Assembly: GCA_964651475.1 (NCBI GenBank)
Contig: CAZYXV010000003.1
Span: forward strand, 1-64,000
Source: JBGSMF01 sp964651475
GTDB taxonomy: Bacteria > Chloroflexota > Anaerolineae > Fen-1058
Direction: 5' to 3'
DNA: 64,000 bases
Numbering within the stretch: the stretch's first letter is position 1; each line of letters starts with the position of its first letter. The position numbers were made by a program, and so were the translations under genes. The notes below the pieces were generated by a model, which was not told where the DNA came from, did not search any database, and saw only the letters and a program-made list of their open reading frames with translations. Shown one piece after another: positions 17,834 to 26,201 of this stretch.

Positions 17834-18646
17834 CTAATAATTCTTGACAATCGCCCTATACGCCGTGGGCTGGCGGCACTGCAAAATCTGGAACTCTTCG
17901 CGCGCCTTGCGCACCTCGTCCAGGTCAAAGCGCGCCACGGCGTACCCTTCGATTTCCTCGTCCATCGCCGCGTACACCTGGCCGCGCGGGCCAATGATCT
18001 GGCTTTCGCCAAAGAACGAGTAGGTGGCGTCTGTGCCGATGCGGTTCGAGGCGGCCACAAAACACGTGTTTTCGTACGCGCGCGCCAGCAGGTACGTGCG
18101 CCATTCCTCGTTGTAGGGTTGTTCCCAGTTAGCCAGCACAATCAGCAACTCGGCCCCATCCAGCGCGTAGGTGCGCGCCACCTCGGGAAAGGCCAGGTCC
18201 CAGCCCAAGATCAAGCCCACGTTGCCAAAATCGGTTTCCAGCACCGGCAGCTTGAAGCCGGCGCGAAAGGCCAGCCGCTCTTCGCCCTTGAGGTGCATCT
18301 TGCGATATTCACCGATCAGGTCGCCATCCGGGCCAACCAGCACCGCCGAATCGTACAAAACGCTTTCGACCTTTTCCTTGGCGGCCATGCCAAACGCCAC
18401 GTACACGCCGTGCTCGCTGGCGCGTTGGGCGATCAGGTTCATCGTCGGGCCGGGCACGCGCTGCGCCAACTCGGTAAAGTTCACCCCACATTCGTAGCCG
18501 GTGGTGCACAGTTCGGGGAACACGATCAGGTCTGTCTTTTGCGCCGTGGCGATTTTGTCAATCCATTCCGAAATCTTGATCAGGTTGTCTTCCATCTCAT
18601 TCAGCACAGGCTGCATCTGAACAACGGCGACGGTCACTTCACGCAT
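17834..18646 (-). CDS. nitrilase-superfamily protein lacking the catalytic Cys
   Basis: 270 aa, the usual length of carbon-nitrogen hydrolases (C-N bond hydrolysis of amides or nitriles by a Glu-Lys-Cys triad). The Glu is present in IVFPELCTTGYE and the Lys in KMHLKGEE. The Cys position, normally in a GxxxCxDxxFPE motif, reads LILGWDLAFPE, with Gly148 (codon GGC) in place of Cys. Such a protein may be a non-catalytic homologue. The ATG at 18646 has a strong GGAGGAATT ribosome site; an in-frame extension to 18751 is possible but lacks one. It is divergent from the GNAT-like gene at 18822, with about 175 nt between the two starts. Confidence 0.8.
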   Translation of the reverse strand: MREVTVAVVQMQPVLNEMEDNLIKISEWIDKIATAQKTDLIVFPELCTTGYECGVNFTELAQRVPGPTMNLIAQRASEHGVYVAFGMAAKEKVESVLYDSAVLVGPDGDLIGEYRKMHLKGEERLAFRAGFKLPVLETDFGNVGLILGWDLAFPEVARTYALDGAELLIVLANWEQPYNEEWRTYLLARAYENTCFVAASNRIGTDATYSFFGESQIIGPRGQVYAAMDEEIEGYAVARFDLDEVRKAREEFQILQCRQPTAYRAIVKNY

Positions 18647-18786
18647 ACTAAATTCCTCCATGTGTAAGGTTGGGCTGGCGCGTGGGGTTTTGCCAGCGCC
18701 AACGTTTGGGTTGATTGTCTCCGTTTTACCACGAGCCAGCCTTTTTCGCAAATTAACAGGGCATACCCAAATGGCGGCGGTGGTGG

Positions 18787-18792
18787 TATAAT
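18787..18792 (+). promoter_or_regulatory. candidate -10 box for the GNAT-like gene
   Basis: TATAAT lies 30 nt upstream of the ATG at 18822. No convincing -35 hexamer is found at 16-18 nt, so the site is supported by the -10 match and by its position only. An AAAGGAG ribosome site follows at about 18808-18814. Confidence 0.4.
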
Positions 18793-18821
18793 TTCAAAAT
18801 ATTCTTTCAAAGGAGTCGCCC

Positions 18822-19949
18822 ATGCTTAGCCTGGAAAAGATTGACACCGCTTCCAAAGCCCACGTGCGCCGTTTTGTGCAGATTCCCTTCCGGCTGTATG
18901 CCAACCATCCCCAATGGGTGCCGCCTCCGTTGATAGATGCCGAGCTTCAACTCAATCGCAACAAGCATCCCTATTACGAGCACTCGGACGCCGATTTTTT
19001 CATCGCCACGCGCGATGGGCGCGACGTAGGGCGCATCGCCGCGCTGGAAAATCGCCGCTTTAACGACTATCACAAGACGCGCCAGGCGCAGTTTTATCTG
19101 TTTGACTGCGAAGATGATCTTGAAGTGGCGACGGCGCTTTTCGAGCGGGTGTTCGAGTGGGCGCGCGGGCGCGGCTTGAACCAGGTCGTTGGCCCCAAGG
19201 GCTTTGGCCCGCTGGATGGCTATGGCATACAGGTAGAGGGTTACGAGCACCGCCAGGTCATGACGATGATGAATTACAATTATCCATATTATCCTCGCCT
19301 GGTGGAAGCGTTGGGATTTCAAAAAGAGGTGGATTTTGTCTCGTGCTACCTGAGCGCCGACACGTTCCGCATGCCGGAACGGATTCACCGCATTGCCGAG
19401 CGCGTCCAACAACGGGGCGTGCTGCGCGTCCAGCGCTTCCGCAACAAGCGCGAACTGTGGGCGTGGGTGCCGCGCATCGGCCAGGCGTATAACAAGGCGT
19501 TCGTCAACAACTGGGAATATTACCCGCTCACCGAGCGCGAGATCACGTTCGTCGTGGATAACATCATGACGGTGGCCGATCCGCACCTGATCAAGGTCAT
19601 TGCGCACGGCGACGATGTGGTGGGTTTTGTGCTCGGCTTTCCCGACGTTTCAGCCGCCATGCAGCGCATACGTGGGCGATTGCTGCCGTTTGGCATTCTG
19701 GATTTGTTGATCGAGATGCGCCGCACGCGCTGGGTAGCCCTAAACGGCGGAGGCATCTTGCCGGAATTTCAGGGACGGGGCGGCAATGCATTGCTTTATT
19801 CAGAGATCGAAAAAACCGTCCGCGATTTCAATTTTTTGCACGCCGACCTCACCCAAGTGGCCGAGACCGCCGTGCAGATGCGGCGCGACCTGGAAAACGT
19901 GGGCGCTAAACCTTATAAAAACCATCGCGTTTTTGTCCGCCACTTGTAG
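18822..19949 (+). CDS. GNAT-like acyltransferase protein of unknown substrate
   Basis: A 375-aa cytosolic protein. The N-terminal half has FVQIPFRLYANHPQWVPPP, typical of a conserved family of large GNAT-like proteins, and DGRDVGRIAALENRRFND. The C-terminal half has a GNAT core with VVGFVLGFPD, then GGGILPEFQGRGGNALLY, where QGRGGNALL is the acetyl-CoA P-loop equivalent, and ends ENVGAKPYKNHRVF. The protein therefore looks like two GNAT-type halves. Start supported by AAAGGAG. Members are common in Chloroflexota and other environmental bacteria with no assigned reaction. It converges on the ClbS-like gene 4 nt downstream. Confidence 0.7.
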   Translation: MLSLEKIDTASKAHVRRFVQIPFRLYANHPQWVPPPLIDAELQLNRNKHPYYEHSDADFFIATRDGRDVGRIAALENRRFNDYHKTRQAQFYLFDCEDDLEVATALFERVFEWARGRGLNQVVGPKGFGPLDGYGIQVEGYEHRQVMTMMNYNYPYYPRLVEALGFQKEVDFVSCYLSADTFRMPERIHRIAERVQQRGVLRVQRFRNKRELWAWVPRIGQAYNKAFVNNWEYYPLTEREITFVVDNIMTVADPHLIKVIAHGDDVVGFVLGFPDVSAAMQRIRGRLLPFGILDLLIEMRRTRWVALNGGGILPEFQGRGGNALLYSEIEKTVRDFNFLHADLTQVAETAVQMRRDLENVGAKPYKNHRVFVRHL

Positions 19950-19952
19950 GGT

Positions 19953-20477
19953 TCACGCCAGGTGCGCATTCCAGGTCGCTTTTTTACGGGCCAGCCCCCT
20001 GCGCAGCTCTGTCCTGGCCCAGTGATAGTGGCTGCTCATGCACCCGATAAAGTAAGCGGCCAACGTGTTCTTTTTTGTCCAGGCATAGTAGCCAGGGCTA
20101 AACAACTCTTCATCCGACGCGCCTTGCACGGCTTTGAGCGACTGGCGATACGAAGCCTTGAATTGCTTGAGCACGTCATCCAGTGGCCGGTCACGGTGCT
20201 TTTCGTAGATGCGCTGGTTGAGCGCGGGCAACTGGCCCCAGTTAAAGCCCTCAGCCGGAGTCTGCGGCGTTTGGCCGCGCCGGCCCGCTTTGTGCCAGCT
20301 CAGCACCATCTGTTCCCACTCGATAAGGTGCGCCAGCACATCTTTCACCGACCAATCGCCCACCACGCCCGGCAGAACCATCTGCTCGTGTGTGAGGGAC
20401 GCCAGCAATTCTTCCAGCATCCCGTGTTCTTGTTGGCTCGCGGTCAAGAGTTGATCCTTGCTCGTTGGTCTGGGCAT
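19953..20477 (-). CDS. ClbS/DfsB-like four-helix bundle protein
   Basis: 174 aa, DinB-like fold. The N-terminus PRPTSKDQLLTASQQEHGML, the segment LPGVVGDWSVKDVLAHLIEWEQM, and GYYAWTKKNTLAAYFIGCM match the ClbS/DfsB family (DUF1706). ClbS, the named relative, is a cyclopropane hydrolase that protects colibactin producers; most genomic members have unknown roles and this one is not next to a biosynthetic cluster. ATG 20477 is chosen because GGAGG lies 5-9 nt upstream; the GTG at 20489 would contain that ribosome site. It follows the alpha/beta hydrolase by 12 nt and is probably cotranscribed with it. Confidence 0.8.
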   Translation of the reverse strand: MPRPTSKDQLLTASQQEHGMLEELLASLTHEQMVLPGVVGDWSVKDVLAHLIEWEQMVLSWHKAGRRGQTPQTPAEGFNWGQLPALNQRIYEKHRDRPLDDVLKQFKASYRQSLKAVQGASDEELFSPGYYAWTKKNTLAAYFIGCMSSHYHWARTELRRGLARKKATWNAHLA

Positions 20478-20489
20478 TGTATCCTCCAC

Positions 20490-21557
20490 TTATTTGATTT
20501 TACTCAAAAACTCGCCCACCACGCGCGCGAACGCTTCGGGCTGCTCGCTGAACGGAAAGTGAGTCGAGTTCTCGATCACCTGAAATTCAGCCCGGGGCAA
20601 AAGCTCGGCATACATGCGGCTGGCCTTTTCCGGCTGCAAGTCGTTTTCGCCGTGAATCACCAGCGCGGGTGCGGCGACCGGCTTGAGTGCAGCGCGATAG
20701 TCGTGCTTTTGGCCCATGCTCATAAACATGGCCTGCACCATCCATCCGCCGTTGTCAACCGGCATATTGGACGGCGGCACCAAGGATCCTTTGCTCTTGA
20801 TCGCCACCTCGTAGTATGGGACAAACTCGCCGTTCAGCGCGGCCAGGCTGGCCTCCGTCTGAGAAAACAACTTGCCAAAGTCAAAATATCGTTTCATATA
20901 GTCGGCATAGCCTGCCTGCATATTCTCTGGCAAGAGCGGCCTCACCTGCTCGTACAGCCCCCCGCTTTCCGGCGGCATCACCAGCATCTCGGCGGGGGCC
21001 ACCAGGATCATAGCCCTGACGTGTTCTGGGAACTCGGCGGCGTACATCGAGGCGATGAATCCGCCAAACGAATGTCCGACGAGGATGAGCTTGTCTTCTC
21101 CTAGAATCTGGCGGATGCGCTCGATATCCGCGATTTGCGCGCCGAGGCCGAGCGCTCCATCGAGCGTCTGCATGTTCTCGTAATAGTTGGACGAGGTGAA
21201 CCGATCTATGGGCCTGGACGATTTGCCGCACCCGCGCTGGTCGTAATAGTGAAAACGATAGTTGCCCGTCAACGACTCGAACCCGGGCAGCGGCTGCGCA
21301 AATGGATAACCCGGTCCGCCGTGAATCACCAGGACGTTGGCGCCTGCGCCGTCCGCAAAGTGATACAACTTGATGTCGCTTTCGACATTCCAGAAATTTG
21401 GGTCGGACGATTGCGACGGCGGCGCCAGCGGCGCGCGCAAATTCTTGCCGACGCGGACCATACCTGGCTCATATAGCGGCTTTTGCATCCAATTCCAAAC
21501 CAGGCCAGCCACCACCAAGACGACAATGACGGCGACAATAATCAGCACGATTTTCAT
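20490..21557 (-). CDS. membrane-anchored alpha/beta hydrolase (prolyl aminopeptidase-like)
   Basis: 355 aa. Residues 3-24 form an N-terminal hydrophobic helix (IVLIIVAVIVVLVVAGLVW) that would tether the enzyme. The fold is clear: oxyanion motif HGGPGYPF, YYDQRGCGKSSRP as in proline iminopeptidases, nucleophile elbow VGHSFGGF, acid in IHGENDLQPE and His in NSTHFPFSEQP. The substrate is unknown; the HGGPG and DQRGCGKS motifs favour the S33 peptidase group. First gene of a two-gene unit with the ClbS-like gene. Confidence 0.82.
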   Translation of the reverse strand: MKIVLIIVAVIVVLVVAGLVWNWMQKPLYEPGMVRVGKNLRAPLAPPSQSSDPNFWNVESDIKLYHFADGAGANVLVIHGGPGYPFAQPLPGFESLTGNYRFHYYDQRGCGKSSRPIDRFTSSNYYENMQTLDGALGLGAQIADIERIRQILGEDKLILVGHSFGGFIASMYAAEFPEHVRAMILVAPAEMLVMPPESGGLYEQVRPLLPENMQAGYADYMKRYFDFGKLFSQTEASLAALNGEFVPYYEVAIKSKGSLVPPSNMPVDNGGWMVQAMFMSMGQKHDYRAALKPVAAPALVIHGENDLQPEKASRMYAELLPRAEFQVIENSTHFPFSEQPEAFARVVGEFLSKIK

Positions 21558-21717
21558 TGCTTTTCACCCTCCTTCGCTAAAGAATTTTCGGAAAGGCTCA
21601 CAGCCAGTTGACTGGTAATGAGATTATATGACATCATTCTACGCTGAATTTATGCCAAAATGCGGCATAATTCTAAAAGCCATTTGCTTGTTTTCTGACT
21701 GGTGTTCTCTTAAACTC

Positions 21718-21746
21718 TTGACAAGTCCCACGTTTAGTGGTATATT
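21718..21746 (+). promoter_or_regulatory. sigma-70-type promoter of groESL
   Basis: TTGACA (21718-21723), a 17-nt spacer and TATATT (21741-21746) form a near-consensus housekeeping promoter. The CIRCE operator begins 9 nt downstream of the -10 box, so HrcA binding would block initiation or early elongation. Confidence 0.85.
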
Positions 21747-21754
21747 AAGGCCGG

Positions 21755-21781
21755 TTAGCACTCTGATTACCAGAGTGCTAA
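21755..21781. promoter_or_regulatory. CIRCE operator (HrcA binding site)
   Basis: TTAGCACTC (21755-21763), 9-nt spacer, GAGTGCTAA (21773-21781): a perfect match to the CIRCE consensus. It lies between the promoter and groES, so heat-shock induction by HrcA release is expected. hrcA itself is not in this window. Confidence 0.97.
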
Positions 21782-21841
21782 CCGGTTCTTGTTTGTGGTA
21801 AATGATACACAAAATCCAATCATGTTAGGAGGTTTTTAGAA

Positions 21842-22150
21842 ATGGCTAGCAAGATCAAAATGAATCTCAGACCTCTGGCGGACCGCGTGGTGGTTGAGCC
21901 TTCGGAAAAAGAAGAGCGAACTGCCAGCGGTATTATTTTGCCCGAAACCGCCAAAGAAAAGCCGCAGGAGGGCGAGGTCATCGCCGTGGGGCCTGGCCGC
22001 CGGGACGAGGACGGCAAGTTGGTTCCGATGGATGTCAAGAAGGGCGACGTTGTTCTCTTTGCCAAATATGCCGGCACCGAGATCAAGATTGAGGATAAAA
22101 AGTACCTGATCCTCAAAGAGTCCGACATCCTTGCAATTGTTGAAAAGTAA
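21842..22150 (+). CDS. groES: co-chaperonin GroES
   Basis: 102 aa, normal length. GroES caps the GroEL ring during ATP-driven folding in the cytosol. The sequence has the family start NLRPLADRVVVEPSEKEE, the mobile loop TASGIILPETAKEKPQEGEV and the ending KKYLILKESDILAIVEK. It starts after a strong AGGAGG site and is cotranscribed with groEL, 16 nt downstream, under the CIRCE-controlled promoter. Confidence 0.98.
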   Translation: MASKIKMNLRPLADRVVVEPSEKEERTASGIILPETAKEKPQEGEVIAVGPGRRDEDGKLVPMDVKKGDVVLFAKYAGTEIKIEDKKYLILKESDILAIVEK

Positions 22151-22166
22151 ATATCAGGAGGAAAAG

Positions 22167-23804
22167 ATGGCAAAGCAACTTGTTTTCTCAGAAGAAGCTC
22201 GTCGCCGGCTCAAGGCCGGTATTGATATTTTGGCAGGCGCAGTGGCGACCACGCTCGGCCCCAAGGGGCGCAACGTGGCGCTGGACAAGAAATTTGGCGC
22301 GCCTACCATCACGCACGACGGCGTGACCGTGGCTAAGGAAATCGAGCTCAAAGACCCCTACGAGAACATGGGCGCTCAATTGCTCAAGGAAGCCGCTACC
22401 AAGACCAACGACATTGCGGGCGACGGCACCACGACGGCGACTGTGCTGGCGCAGACCATTGTCAACGAAGGTCTCAAGATGGTTGCGGCTGGCGCGAACC
22501 CCATGCTCATCAAGCATGGGATTGAGGCCGCCACTGAAGCGGTTGTAGAAGCGATCAAGAAGCAATCCACCTCGGTCAAGGACAAGGAAGACATTGCGCA
22601 CGTGGCCGCTATTTCGGCCGCCGATAAAGAAATCGGCGAGTTGATTTCTGAGGTGATGGACAAGGTCGGCAAAGACGGCGTCATCACCGTCGAAGAAAGC
22701 AAGGGACTGGCGTACGAGACCGAGTACGTCGAGGGTATGCAGTTTGATCGCGGCTACGTCAGCCCGTATTTCATCACCAACGCCGAGTCCATGGAAGCCG
22801 TCCTGGAAGAACCTTATATTTTGATCCACGACAAAAAGATCTCGGCCGCGGCCGACATCGTGCCGCTCCTGGAGAAATTGCTCCAGAAGGGCAAGCGCGA
22901 GCTGGTAGTGATTGCCGAGGATTTGGACGGCGAAGCGCTGGCGACGCTGGTGCTCAACAAGCTGCGCGGCATGTTTAATTTGTTGGCCGTCAAGGCGCCG
23001 GGCTTTGGCGATCGCCGCAAGGCCATGCTGCAAGACATCGCCGTCCTCACCGGCGGCACGGTCATCACCGAGGAATTGGGCCGCAAGCTCGAATCGGCGA
23101 CGATTGAAGATTTGGGCAGGGCCGGCAAGGTGGTGGCGGATAAAGACAACACCACCATCATCGAGGGCAAGGGCAAGGACAAGGACATCAAGGGCCGCAT
23201 CGAGCAAATCAAGGCCGAGATGGACAAGACCACCAGCGATTACGACAAGGAAAAGCTCCAAGAACGCCTGGCCAAGCTGGCCGGCGGCGTGGCCATCATC
23301 CGGGTGGGCGCTGGCACCGAGGTCGAGCTGAAGGAAAAGAAGCACCGCGTGGAAGACGCGCTCTCGGCCACGCGCGCGGCGGTTGAAGAAGGCATCGTGC
23401 CCGGCGGCGGCGTAGCGCTGATTAATGCCATCCCCGCGTTGGACAAGGTCAAGCTGGAATACGACGACGAGCAGGTGGGCGTCAATATTGTTCGGCGCGC
23501 CCTGGAAGCCCCGATGCGCGGCATCGTCGAAAACGCCGGCATGGACGGCGCGGTGGTGGTGGAAACCATTCGCCGCAAGCAGAAGGAAGAAAAGAACAAG
23601 GGCATTGGCTATGACGTGCTGGCGCAAGAGTACGTGGACATGCTCAAGGCTGGCATCATTGACCCGGCCAAGGTTACGCGCAGCGCCGTGGAAAACGCGG
23701 CCAGCATCGCCGCAATGATCCTGACAACTGAATCGCTCATCACCGATATTCCCGAAAAGAAGGAAACTCCGCCCATGCCACCCGGCGGCGGAATGGATTA
23801 CTAG
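22167..23804 (+). CDS. groEL: chaperonin GroEL
   Basis: 545 aa, the 60-kDa chaperonin subunit forming 14-mer rings. Visible features: MAKQLVFSEEARRRLKAG start, ATTLGPKGRNV, the ATPase motif GDGTTTATVLAQ, the equatorial-domain Asp region in VEEGIVPGGGVALI, and a Gly/Met-rich tail MPPGGGMDY. The ATG at 22167 follows an AGGAGG site; in-frame TTG codons further up fall inside groES. A rho-independent terminator follows 20 nt after the stop. Single copy in this window. Confidence 0.98.
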   Translation: MAKQLVFSEEARRRLKAGIDILAGAVATTLGPKGRNVALDKKFGAPTITHDGVTVAKEIELKDPYENMGAQLLKEAATKTNDIAGDGTTTATVLAQTIVNEGLKMVAAGANPMLIKHGIEAATEAVVEAIKKQSTSVKDKEDIAHVAAISAADKEIGELISEVMDKVGKDGVITVEESKGLAYETEYVEGMQFDRGYVSPYFITNAESMEAVLEEPYILIHDKKISAAADIVPLLEKLLQKGKRELVVIAEDLDGEALATLVLNKLRGMFNLLAVKAPGFGDRRKAMLQDIAVLTGGTVITEELGRKLESATIEDLGRAGKVVADKDNTTIIEGKGKDKDIKGRIEQIKAEMDKTTSDYDKEKLQERLAKLAGGVAIIRVGAGTEVELKEKKHRVEDALSATRAAVEEGIVPGGGVALINAIPALDKVKLEYDDEQVGVNIVRRALEAPMRGIVENAGMDGAVVVETIRRKQKEEKNKGIGYDVLAQEYVDMLKAGIIDPAKVTRSAVENAASIAAMILTTESLITDIPEKKETPPMPPGGGMDY

Positions 23805-23823
23805 ACCGAAAGCGATTGATCGA

Positions 23824-23860
23824 GAAACCAGGTTTTTTTAAAGAAACCTGGTTTCTTTTT
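23824..23860 (+). terminator. rho-independent terminator of groESL
   Basis: A perfect 12-bp stem, GAAACCAGGTTT (23824-23835) with AAACCTGGTTTC (23844-23855), followed by TTTTT. The stem arms are the same sequence as the palindrome inserted in the glcF-like gene at 46726-46759, so a dispersed repeat appears to have been recruited as a terminator. Confidence 0.9.
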
Positions 23861-23909
23861 GTTTGACGTTTAGGTGATTCAACTATAGAATGTAGGGCAT
23901 CTCTGCCCG

Positions 23910-23930
23910 GAAGTTTGAACTTGAAACTTG
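23910..23930. repeat. short heptamer-like repeat at the GT39 start
   Basis: GAAGTTT, GAACTT, GAAACTT. It includes the TTG proposed as start codon and resembles the GAAATTT/GAAACTT units in the nSTAND gene. Confidence 0.45.
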
Positions 23931-26176
23931 CTTGTCCCCGCTCCCGGCAACTCGCGTTAGCCGCATTATTGCTCGTGATTTTTGCCGCGCAGGCGGCGCT
24001 CGGCTCTCCGCGCAACTCGGCGGCGTTTGACGAAGAGTATCACCTGGCGGCGGGCTATGCTTATCTGCGCACTGGCGACCCGCGCCTTTCAACCGAGCAT
24101 CCGCCGTTGGTGAATGTGTGGAACGCGCTGCCGCTGCTGTTCCTCGATCCCAGGCTTCCGTTGGATCATCCAGCATGGCAAAGCGCAATGACCGACGATT
24201 TTGGCGATGCGTTCTTGTGGCAGGCCAATCCCCATCAAGCCGTACAAATGGTGCTTTTAGGGCGGCTGCCCATCATTGCGCTGGGCGTGTTGCTGGGCGC
24301 GCTGATTTTTCGTTGGGCGCGAGACCTGTTGGGCGTCAAGGCTGGCTTGCTGGCGCTGGCGTTGTACTCATTTGATCCAAATCTGATTGCCCATTCGCGT
24401 CTATCTACCACCGACCTGGGCCTGGCGGCTTGCATGACACTGGCGATGTGGCGGCTGTGGGCATGGCTGGAAAAGCCCACGCGCTTGAACCTGGTCTTGA
24501 CCGGCGCGGCGGCCGGCGCGGCTATGGCAACCAAGTTCACCGGGCTGGCGCTCGCGCCGATCTTTGTCCTGGTGGCATTGGTCCACCCCGTTCTTCCCGC
24601 ATCCAGAGGCAAATGGTGGAGCGCCATCGCGCAGAGGATGTTGGGGTTGCTGATGGCGGCGGTTGTGGCGCTGCTGTTCATCTGGGGCGTCTACAGCTTC
24701 GAGGTAAAAGACGGTTGGCCCGCCGCCACCTACTGGCGCGGCCTGATCAAAATCTGGACGGAATATTCGCAAGGCTATCCCACTTTTCTTTTGGGCCAGG
24801 TGAACCGCACCGGGTGGTGGTATTATTTTCCGGCGGCCTTTGTGCTCAAGACGCCGCTTCCAACCCAGATTCTTCTTGTTGCAAGCCTGGTCTTGAGTAC
24901 ACCGCGCGCGTGGCGGCGCGCGTCTGCGGCGATTATCCCTCCCGCTTTCTTGATGGCCGCGGCGCTGTTCAGCCCGCTGGCAATTGGCTACCGCCACATC
25001 TTGCCCGTGCTGCCATTCGTCATTATCCTGGCAAGCCGGCTCGTCAAGCTTCAAATAGATGATTCTTGTTTCACGTTTCACGTTTCACGTATTACGTATT
25101 ACGTATTACGTATGGCGTATGGCGTATTACTTTTTTGGCTCGTCATCAGCGCCGCGCGCATCTTTCCACATCACCTGTCCTTTTTCAACGAGTTGGCGGG
25201 CGGGCCATCTAACGGCAGCCATGTCTTGGTAGATTCCAATCTCGATTGGGGCCAAGACTTGCCCGCGCTCAAACAGTTGATGGCCGAACGCGGCATTGAG
25301 CAGGTCCGCCTGGCTTATTTTGGCACCGCCATGCCAGAAGCTTACGGCATCCGCTATACACCGCTGCCGGGCTTTTTGCGTTTCCTGGCCGGGGCAGAGG
25401 TGGACGCCTATAATCCCTACACGCCCGAGCCGGGCTGGTACGCCATCAGCGCCACGAGCCTGCGGCTGGGGCTGGTGTATCGCAGCGCGGACCTGTACGC
25501 CTACTTTCGCGACAAGACGCCCGCTGCGCGCGCCGGCTATTCGATCAACCTGTACGAGGTGCGCTACCCGGGAAACACGCCTGTTGACCGCGTTGTGATT
25601 ACGGGCCATGCGGTGGCCGATCTCACCCCCGAGCAATTGGGGATCAAACCCGGACACCGATTAATTGCCAAGTGGGCGCAATCCCCTGATACGACTATCG
25701 TTCCGACCACAACCCTCCAATCCTCCGACTATGCTCAGGACAAGCCTCCAACTTCCAATCTCCCATCTTCAATTGACTGGGGTGCTTTTGCCTTGATCGG
25801 CTGCCGCATCGAACACACAAGCATCCAGGCCGGCGAGGCCATTAGCGCGACCCTGGCCTGGCAGGTTGGAACGACGCCCGTCGAGACGCCCGCGCCCGGC
25901 TACAAAGCGCCGCTGGCAATGTTTGTACACCTGGTCGGCAGCGACCCATCTCACATTGTAGCCCAATACGATGGGTGGGAGACGGCCTTGACGGGATTGG
26001 AAGCGGGCGATATTATCGCACAGCACGTGACCATCGCTACGCCGGCCAGCGCGCCGCCTGGCGCGTACCGCCTGCTGGCCGGCCTGTATTCGCCACAATC
26101 TATGCAGCGTCTGATAATACGGCCGCCGGACGGCGCAGCAGATCACGTCGAATTATCTAAAATTACAATCCGATAA
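23915..26176 (+). CDS. GT39/ArnT-like integral membrane glycosyltransferase
   Basis: 753 aa. The N-terminal two-thirds have about 10-11 membrane helices with the PMT/ArnT-type luminal motif FDEEYHLAAGYAYL (acidic pair after TM1) and STEHPPLVN, as expected for polyprenyl-phosphate-sugar-dependent transferases. The C-terminal part (about 420-750) is extracytoplasmic, with WYAISATSLRLG and a beta-sandwich-like end. Two blocks of the protein are translated repeats: residues about 385-405 come from nine 7-nt units, and residues about 600-620 from another repeat block. The start is probably TTG 23915, itself in a GAAxTT repeat with no clear ribosome site, so the true start is uncertain. The acceptor is unknown. 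Confidence 0.8.
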   Translation: MNLKLACPRSRQLALAALLLVIFAAQAALGSPRNSAAFDEEYHLAAGYAYLRTGDPRLSTEHPPLVNVWNALPLLFLDPRLPLDHPAWQSAMTDDFGDAFLWQANPHQAVQMVLLGRLPIIALGVLLGALIFRWARDLLGVKAGLLALALYSFDPNLIAHSRLSTTDLGLAACMTLAMWRLWAWLEKPTRLNLVLTGAAAGAAMATKFTGLALAPIFVLVALVHPVLPASRGKWWSAIAQRMLGLLMAAVVALLFIWGVYSFEVKDGWPAATYWRGLIKIWTEYSQGYPTFLLGQVNRTGWWYYFPAAFVLKTPLPTQILLVASLVLSTPRAWRRASAAIIPPAFLMAAALFSPLAIGYRHILPVLPFVIILASRLVKLQIDDSCFTFHVSRITYYVLRMAYGVLLFWLVISAARIFPHHLSFFNELAGGPSNGSHVLVDSNLDWGQDLPALKQLMAERGIEQVRLAYFGTAMPEAYGIRYTPLPGFLRFLAGAEVDAYNPYTPEPGWYAISATSLRLGLVYRSADLYAYFRDKTPAARAGYSINLYEVRYPGNTPVDRVVITGHAVADLTPEQLGIKPGHRLIAKWAQSPDTTIVPTTTLQSSDYAQDKPPTSNLPSSIDWGAFALIGCRIEHTSIQAGEAISATLAWQVGTTPVETPAPGYKAPLAMFVHLVGSDPSHIVAQYDGWETALTGLEAGDIIAQHVTIATPASAPPGAYRLLAGLYSPQSMQRLIIRPPDGAADHVELSKITIR
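25068..25130. repeat. nine heptanucleotide units in frame inside the GT39 gene
   Basis: Units in order: GTTTCAC x3, GTATTAC x3, GTATGGC x2, GTATTAC. The total is 63 nt, exactly 21 codons, so the reading frame is kept. It encodes the segment CFTFHVSRITYYVLRMAYG between two membrane helices. The plus strand shows the array with no interruption. Confidence 0.92.
25714..25774. repeat. second repeat block inside the GT39 gene
   Basis: CTCCAAT, CCTCCGA, then CTATGCTCAGGACAAG, then CCTCCAA, CTTCCAA, TCTCCCA, TCTTCAA. Most units are 7 nt long. The interior GCTCAGGACA piece resembles the small palindrome inside the fourth FtsX gene (54457-54485). Translated in frame as a Ser/Pro/Thr-rich linker. Confidence 0.7.
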
Positions 26177-26201
26177 CACTTGTTTTTAAGGGGACAGATG
26201 C

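Noticed and set aside
22188..23627. Long minus-strand open frame opposite groEL
   Set aside because: Antisense shadow of a strongly conserved gene; no ribosome site and a composition rich in His, Arg and Gln.
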